From positions 1 to 10,839 of the forward strand of contig LJUA01000086.1 of the NCBI GenBank assembly GCA_001303545.1: a DNA stretch of 10,839 nt, read 5' to 3'. Under the pieces are notes generated by a model that saw only the letters and a list, made by a program, of their open reading frames with translations, searched no databases and was not told where the DNA came from. Source of the DNA: Dehalococcoidia bacterium SM23_28_2 (GTDB taxonomy: Bacteria > Chloroflexota > Dehalococcoidia > SM23-28-2). Each line of letters begins with the position of its first letter. Position 1 is the stretch's first letter. The position numbers and the translations under genes were made by a program. Shown in pieces: positions 8,129 through 10,839 of this stretch.

Positions 8129-8218
8129 TCACATAGACACGCTCAGGCCTCCGTCGACCGGCAGGAGCACGCCCTCTGACCAGTTGTAGCCGAGTTCCCC
8201 AAGCCGGTCTGCCCTATC
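8129..8218 (-). pseudogene. C-terminal relic of a short-chain dehydrogenase/reductase (SDR)
   Basis: Read leftward, this gap encodes RADRLGELGYNWSEGVLL followed by PVDGGLSVSM and a TGA stop at 8131-8129. The (T/S)-x-G-x-x-L-x-V-D-G-G ending is a hallmark of classical SDR C-termini. No NAD-binding or YxxxK segment lies upstream, because the VOC gene begins its coding 17 bases further on. The rest of the gene has therefore been lost, probably by deletion or rearrangement. The right boundary is approximate: homology fades before 8235. It is too short to exclude coincidence. Confidence 0.55.
8164..8179 (+). repeat. 16-bp direct repeat, right copy
   Basis: Identical and in the same orientation as 6634-6649. 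It lies antisense to the SDR-relic codons for SEGVL, so the two copies encode unrelated peptides. Confidence 0.7.
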
Positions 8219-8234
8219 CGGCCTCGTGCGTCTT

Positions 8235-8720
8235 CTATAGCTGTCGCCTGAGCATGGAGACGTTTCCGTCGGCGGGGGCGATCAGTTCGAAGATGATTCC
8301 GCCTGGGCGGCGGGTGTCGAGGTAGGCGTAGAACTGGCCGAACGGGTCTTTTTGAAGGATCTCGAACCCCATGGCTTCGGCCTGCTGCAACTTGGCCTGG
8401 AAATCCTTAACGAAGAAGCCCAGGTGGTGGATGCCCTCCCCGTGTTTGCGCAGGAACTCCAGGTGGAAGCTGTCGCCCTCCACGATCTGGACGAGTTCCA
8501 GTTCGATCGGACCTATGTTTGTGAAGGCCAGCCGGGCCTTTATGTGCTTCTCCTGGCCGCGGTCCCACACATTGGGTGCTTCCGCCTCTGTGATATCGAA
8601 AGGGCCCAGCCCGAAGGCGGCCTCGTAGAAGGCTATGGTGCGGTCGATATCTTCCACAACTACTCCGATCTGGCCCACGTCGGGCAGTTGTAGCTGCTTC
8701 TTCACATCATCTGCTGTCAT
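8235..8720 (-). CDS. VOC-superfamily (glyoxalase / methylmalonyl-CoA epimerase-like) protein, 161 residues
   Basis: A two-module vicinal-oxygen-chelate protein, a fold that binds a divalent metal and serves isomerases, lyases and dioxygenases. Module one starts at GQIGVVVEDIDRTIAFYEAAFG, split here as GQIGVVVEDIDRT then IAFYEAAFG; module two starts at EGIHHLGFFVKDF. Likely metal-site positions are residue 17, Glu73 or Glu75, His98 or His99, and Glu145 (GGIIFELI). Position 17 is Gln where epimerases have His (DHIGI), so the metal site or the reaction may differ. Length suits a single-domain glyoxalase-like enzyme. An ATG at 8774 is in frame, but 8720 is preferred because GGGGAGGA sits eight bases upstream and homology begins after it. 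No methylmalonyl-CoA mutase genes are nearby, so epimerase activity is not supported by context; the substrate is unknown. Confidence 0.85.
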   Translation of the reverse strand: MTADDVKKQLQLPDVGQIGVVVEDIDRTIAFYEAAFGLGPFDITEAEAPNVWDRGQEKHIKARLAFTNIGPIELELVQIVEGDSFHLEFLRKHGEGIHHLGFFVKDFQAKLQQAEAMGFEILQKDPFGQFYAYLDTRRPGGIIFELIAPADGNVSMLRRQL

Positions 8721-8728
8721 CGCAAACG

Positions 8729-8736
8729 TCCTCCCC
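8729..8736 (-). promoter_or_regulatory. Ribosome binding site that decides the VOC gene start
   Basis: GGGGAGGA on the minus strand, eight bases before ATG 8720. It lies inside the longer in-frame extension to 8774 and argues that the extension is not translated. Confidence 0.75.
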
Positions 8737-8845
8737 AGGCATTCGTCCCATTGTCTCCGGGAGCAAGAAGACACTACCCCCGGCGGCCGGAGGCTGCTAC
8801 TCCCGAGGCCGGCTTCTTGGCTCTAGCCTACAACGTGGGCGGGTT

Positions 8846-8863
8846 GATGCCAACAGCGGCATC
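8846..8863 (-). other. Short hairpin just after the M28 peptidase stop
   Basis: GATGCC and GGCATC form a perfect six-pair stem with a six-base loop, beginning three bases past the stop of the peptidase gene. No T-run follows in the leftward direction, so an intrinsic terminator is doubtful; it could protect the 3' end of the message. Confidence 0.3.
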
Positions 8864-8866
8864 GTT

Positions 8867-10141
8867 CTAGGCGTCGGGCGGCGGTAAGTTGCTGTCGATG
8901 CGCTGAAGGAGTTCCCAGACGAAGGCCTCCGTGCGGGCCAGCACATCGGCGTCCACGTTCTCGAAGACGTCGTCCGGCCGGTGCCAGTAGGGGAGAACGC
9001 TATCGGGTCGCAGGTTGACGAAGGTCAGGGTGGGCATGCCGTTCTTGATACCGATGGCGCCGTCGGTGAATCCAAAGGGCATCGCCTTGGAGTAGGCGCC
9101 CAGCTCTGGCCGGTCGGCGGCGATCTGGTCGGCGAGGGCCATCAGGCCGGGGTCGGAGCGATAGAGCCTGGTCATGCCCTCGCGAGCGATGTAGCAGGGG
9201 CCGGAGCCGGGCCCGGCCACCGAGTCCAGGGCAATTAAATAGGCCTCTTTGAGCTTCTCTCGATGCTCCCGCAGAAAGGCGGCCGCTCCATAGCAGCCTA
9301 CCTCTTCGCAGCCGTTGTTGACGACCCACACCTCCGTGCTGGCCAGGGGTTCCTCCTTCAGGCGCTCGGCCATACTGAGGACGAGGGCGGCCCCGCTGGC
9401 ATTATCGTTGGCCCCCGGCGTGTAGGGCGTCGCGTCCGGCTGGATGGTCATGATCAGGTCCGGGATCAGAAGCACCGCGGGCGCCAGCGAGATAAGGTAG
9501 ATGACATTGTTCTCGGTGATCGAACCAGCGATGTACAGGAGCACCAGGGCGGCCATGCTGGCGAAGGCGACCGCTACCAGAACCTGGAAGACCTTGAGAT
9601 GAAGCGGCGATCGGAAGACGAAGGGGGTTCGGTGGCTGTCCAGGTGGCCCATGAGTACCAGCCGCCGAGCGGGGGTGCCCGCCGCCGGAATGACGGCCCA
9701 CACGTTCTGGCTGGGCCGTTTGGGCAGCAGCCAGCGAAGGGGGTTGGTGGTGAAGTTCAGCTCCAGGTAGGCGGAGACCAGGGCGGTGGCCACCACCAGC
9801 GTGGCCAGGATGGCGGTGGCGCGACCGGCCAGCGGATAGACGGCCACAGCCAGCAGGGCGAGGGCGATGGCCAGGGCGAAGGGTCGCCACTGGGAGGTGG
9901 CGCTTTTGAAGCGTTGCATCCGTGGCGACAGGTCAAGCTTGTCCAGCACGCCCCAGGCGTAGGCCGCCGCGGCTGCCTCGTTGGCTGTCGTCGAGCCACG
10001 GGGGCCGATGTCCACCGATAGGTAGCGAACGTGCTCCAAGCAGCGGGCGGCTGGCCCCCTGTCGCCAGCGAGGGTGGGCTGTCTCTGTTCAGATTCTTCC
10101 TGTGGGCCTCCCGGCCCTGCGTCGGTTCGGTCGGTGTTCAT
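8867..10141 (-). CDS. M28-family zinc aminopeptidase-like protein with four predicted membrane helices, 424 residues
   Basis: M28 peptidases use two co-catalytic zinc ions, usually to remove N-terminal residues from peptides. The expected ligand motifs appear in order: GHLDSH (His166), PGANDNASG (Asp246), CEEVG (catalytic Glu279, ligand Glu280), LIALDSV (Asp306) and YWHRPDDVFENVD (His387). All are intact, so activity is likely. Hydrophobic stretches at about 85-104, 107-126, 184-205 and 212-233 look like membrane helices. The last pair falls between the first and second zinc ligands, which is unusual for a fold that is normally soluble. There is no cleavable signal peptide; the N-terminal 35 residues are polar and probably disordered. 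ATG 10141 has AAGGAG only two bases before it, a tight spacing, and no better start is visible. The gene follows the FAD oxidoreductase by 61 bp on the same strand and may share its transcript. The substrate is unknown. Confidence 0.88.
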   Translation of the reverse strand: MNTDRTDAGPGGPQEESEQRQPTLAGDRGPAARCLEHVRYLSVDIGPRGSTTANEAAAAAYAWGVLDKLDLSPRMQRFKSATSQWRPFALAIALALLAVAVYPLAGRATAILATLVVATALVSAYLELNFTTNPLRWLLPKRPSQNVWAVIPAAGTPARRLVLMGHLDSHRTPFVFRSPLHLKVFQVLVAVAFASMAALVLLYIAGSITENNVIYLISLAPAVLLIPDLIMTIQPDATPYTPGANDNASGAALVLSMAERLKEEPLASTEVWVVNNGCEEVGCYGAAAFLREHREKLKEAYLIALDSVAGPGSGPCYIAREGMTRLYRSDPGLMALADQIAADRPELGAYSKAMPFGFTDGAIGIKNGMPTLTFVNLRPDSVLPYWHRPDDVFENVDADVLARTEAFVWELLQRIDSNLPPPDA

Positions 10142-10202
10142 TTCTCCTTAACGGCTTGTATCCCGCTTTCGCGGCTCGCGTGCAGAGACGGCGCGACTGA
10201 CG

Positions 10203-10839
10203 CTAGGGCCCGAAGAAGCGCTGGGACAGCCGCACCAGAAGGGATGGCTTGAGCTCTGTCCCCGCATCGTCCTGGCGCAGGAAGTAGTCGGCCTGGGCGC
10301 GGACGAAGGGATCACGGATGAGCCGGGGGCCCAGCGACAGCGGCTTCTTGCCAACGAGGGCGAGGCGCGTAAGCACTGTGTCGCGCTCGAGCATCAGGTC
10401 ACGCACGCTCATCGCCAGCAGATTGCTGATGGATACACCATGCCCGTTGTAGCCGAAGGCATAGGCAACACGGTGACCTTTGAGCCAGCCGGCGCCCGGC
10501 AGGAATGTGGCGGTAACGCCCACCGGGCCGCCCCAGGAATACTCGAATTTCACCTCGTCGAGTTGGGGAAACGTCCAGCGGAACGTCTCCTCCAGCCTGC
10601 GGAAAACCCGCTCGTCGCGGTCGTAGCGTGGGTCGGGCCCGTCGGGACGGTAGGGAGCGTCCCGCCCTGCCCAGAGAATGCGTCCGTCGATGGTGGGCCG
10701 GAAGTAGTGAAGGAACACGCGGCGGTCCTCCATGCCTTCGCGCCCCTCCCAGCCGATACGTTCCCACTGCTCCTCGCTGAGGGGCTCAGACAGCAAGATG
10801 TAGGAGTAGAAGGGCATGACCCTTCCGCTAAGCTCAGGG
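10203..10839 (-). CDS. FAD-dependent oxidoreductase of the DAO family (DadA/PuuB-like), C-terminal part
   Basis: The visible 211 or so residues are the substrate-domain and C-terminal end of a D-amino-acid-oxidase-family flavoenzyme, which oxidises amines or amino acids with FAD. Evidence: YSYILLSEPLSEEQWERIGW, a common block in this family, HYFRPTIDGRILWAGRD, YSWGGPVGVTATFLPGAG and YAFGYNGHGVSISNLLA, the C-terminal FAD-contacting loop. The N-terminal GxGxxG Rossmann motif is absent because it lies beyond the right edge. The frame stays open through 10839, so the Met at 10817 is internal and not the true start. The gene ends at TAG 10203. The amine substrate cannot be told from this part; the resemblance to gamma-glutamylputrescine oxidase is only at family level. 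Confidence 0.85.
   Translation of the reverse strand, partial: PELSGRVMPFYSYILLSEPLSEEQWERIGWEGREGMEDRRVFLHYFRPTIDGRILWAGRDAPYRPDGPDPRYDRDERVFRRLEETFRWTFPQLDEVKFEYSWGGPVGVTATFLPGAGWLKGHRVAYAFGYNGHGVSISNLLAMSVRDLMLERDTVLTRLALVGKKPLSLGPRLIRDPFVRAQADYFLRQDDAGTELKPSLLVRLSQRFFGP

Noticed and set aside
6634..8179. Glycosyltransferase segment as an insertion sequence or transposon
   Set aside because: No transposase and no terminal inverted repeats; the 16-bp repeat is in direct orientation and longer than usual target-site duplications.
9263..10021. 252-codon plus-strand open frame across the M28 gene
   Set aside because: Gly/Arg/Gln-rich shadow with no domain; the minus strand encodes intact M28 motifs over the same bases.

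Overview
The window looks like bacterial chromosome of high GC content, with Shine-Dalgarno-type start sites. No rRNA, tRNA, CRISPR array, transposase or phage gene was seen. The gene mix (a very large multi-PAS diguanylate cyclase, a glycyl radical enzyme, an M28 peptidase with membrane segments, a DadA-like oxidoreductase) would fit an anaerobic or facultative environmental bacterium. Chloroflexota is a guess; nothing here fixes the phylum.

Layout. (1) 1-3511, minus strand: a membrane-anchored sensor, dCache-HAMP-five PAS-GGDEF, cut by the left edge inside the GGDEF domain. (2) 3512-3824: divergent intergenic region. (3) 3825-6649, plus strand: one gene, now split in two, for an unusual fusion of an N-terminal SCP2 (sterol-carrier-like) domain to a complete glycyl radical enzyme (GRE). 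A perfect 26-bp tandem duplication at 5197-5248 breaks the frame; removing one copy restores a single 932-residue reading frame with active-site Cys and radical Gly. (4) 6695-8116, minus: a GT4-type glycosyltransferase. (5) 8129 to about 8218, minus: the last residues of what looks like a short-chain dehydrogenase (SDR), a relic just upstream of the glycosyltransferase. (6) 8235-8720, minus: a VOC/glyoxalase-fold protein. (7) 8867-10141, minus: an M28 zinc peptidase with four predicted membrane helices, two of them inside the catalytic domain. (8) 10203 to the right edge, minus: the C-terminal part of a FAD-dependent DAO-family oxidoreductase.

How the parts relate. The genes from the right edge down to 6695 all read leftward and could be partly co-transcribed, but they do not form a recognisable pathway. 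The GRE converges on the glycosyltransferase, and no radical-SAM activase for it lies in the window. The SDR relic, a 16-bp direct repeat bracketing the glycosyltransferase (6634-6649 and 8164-8179) and the frameshifting duplication suggest that 5.2-8.2 kb has been rearranged. The strongest points for follow-up are the SCP2-GRE architecture and the duplication that splits it.
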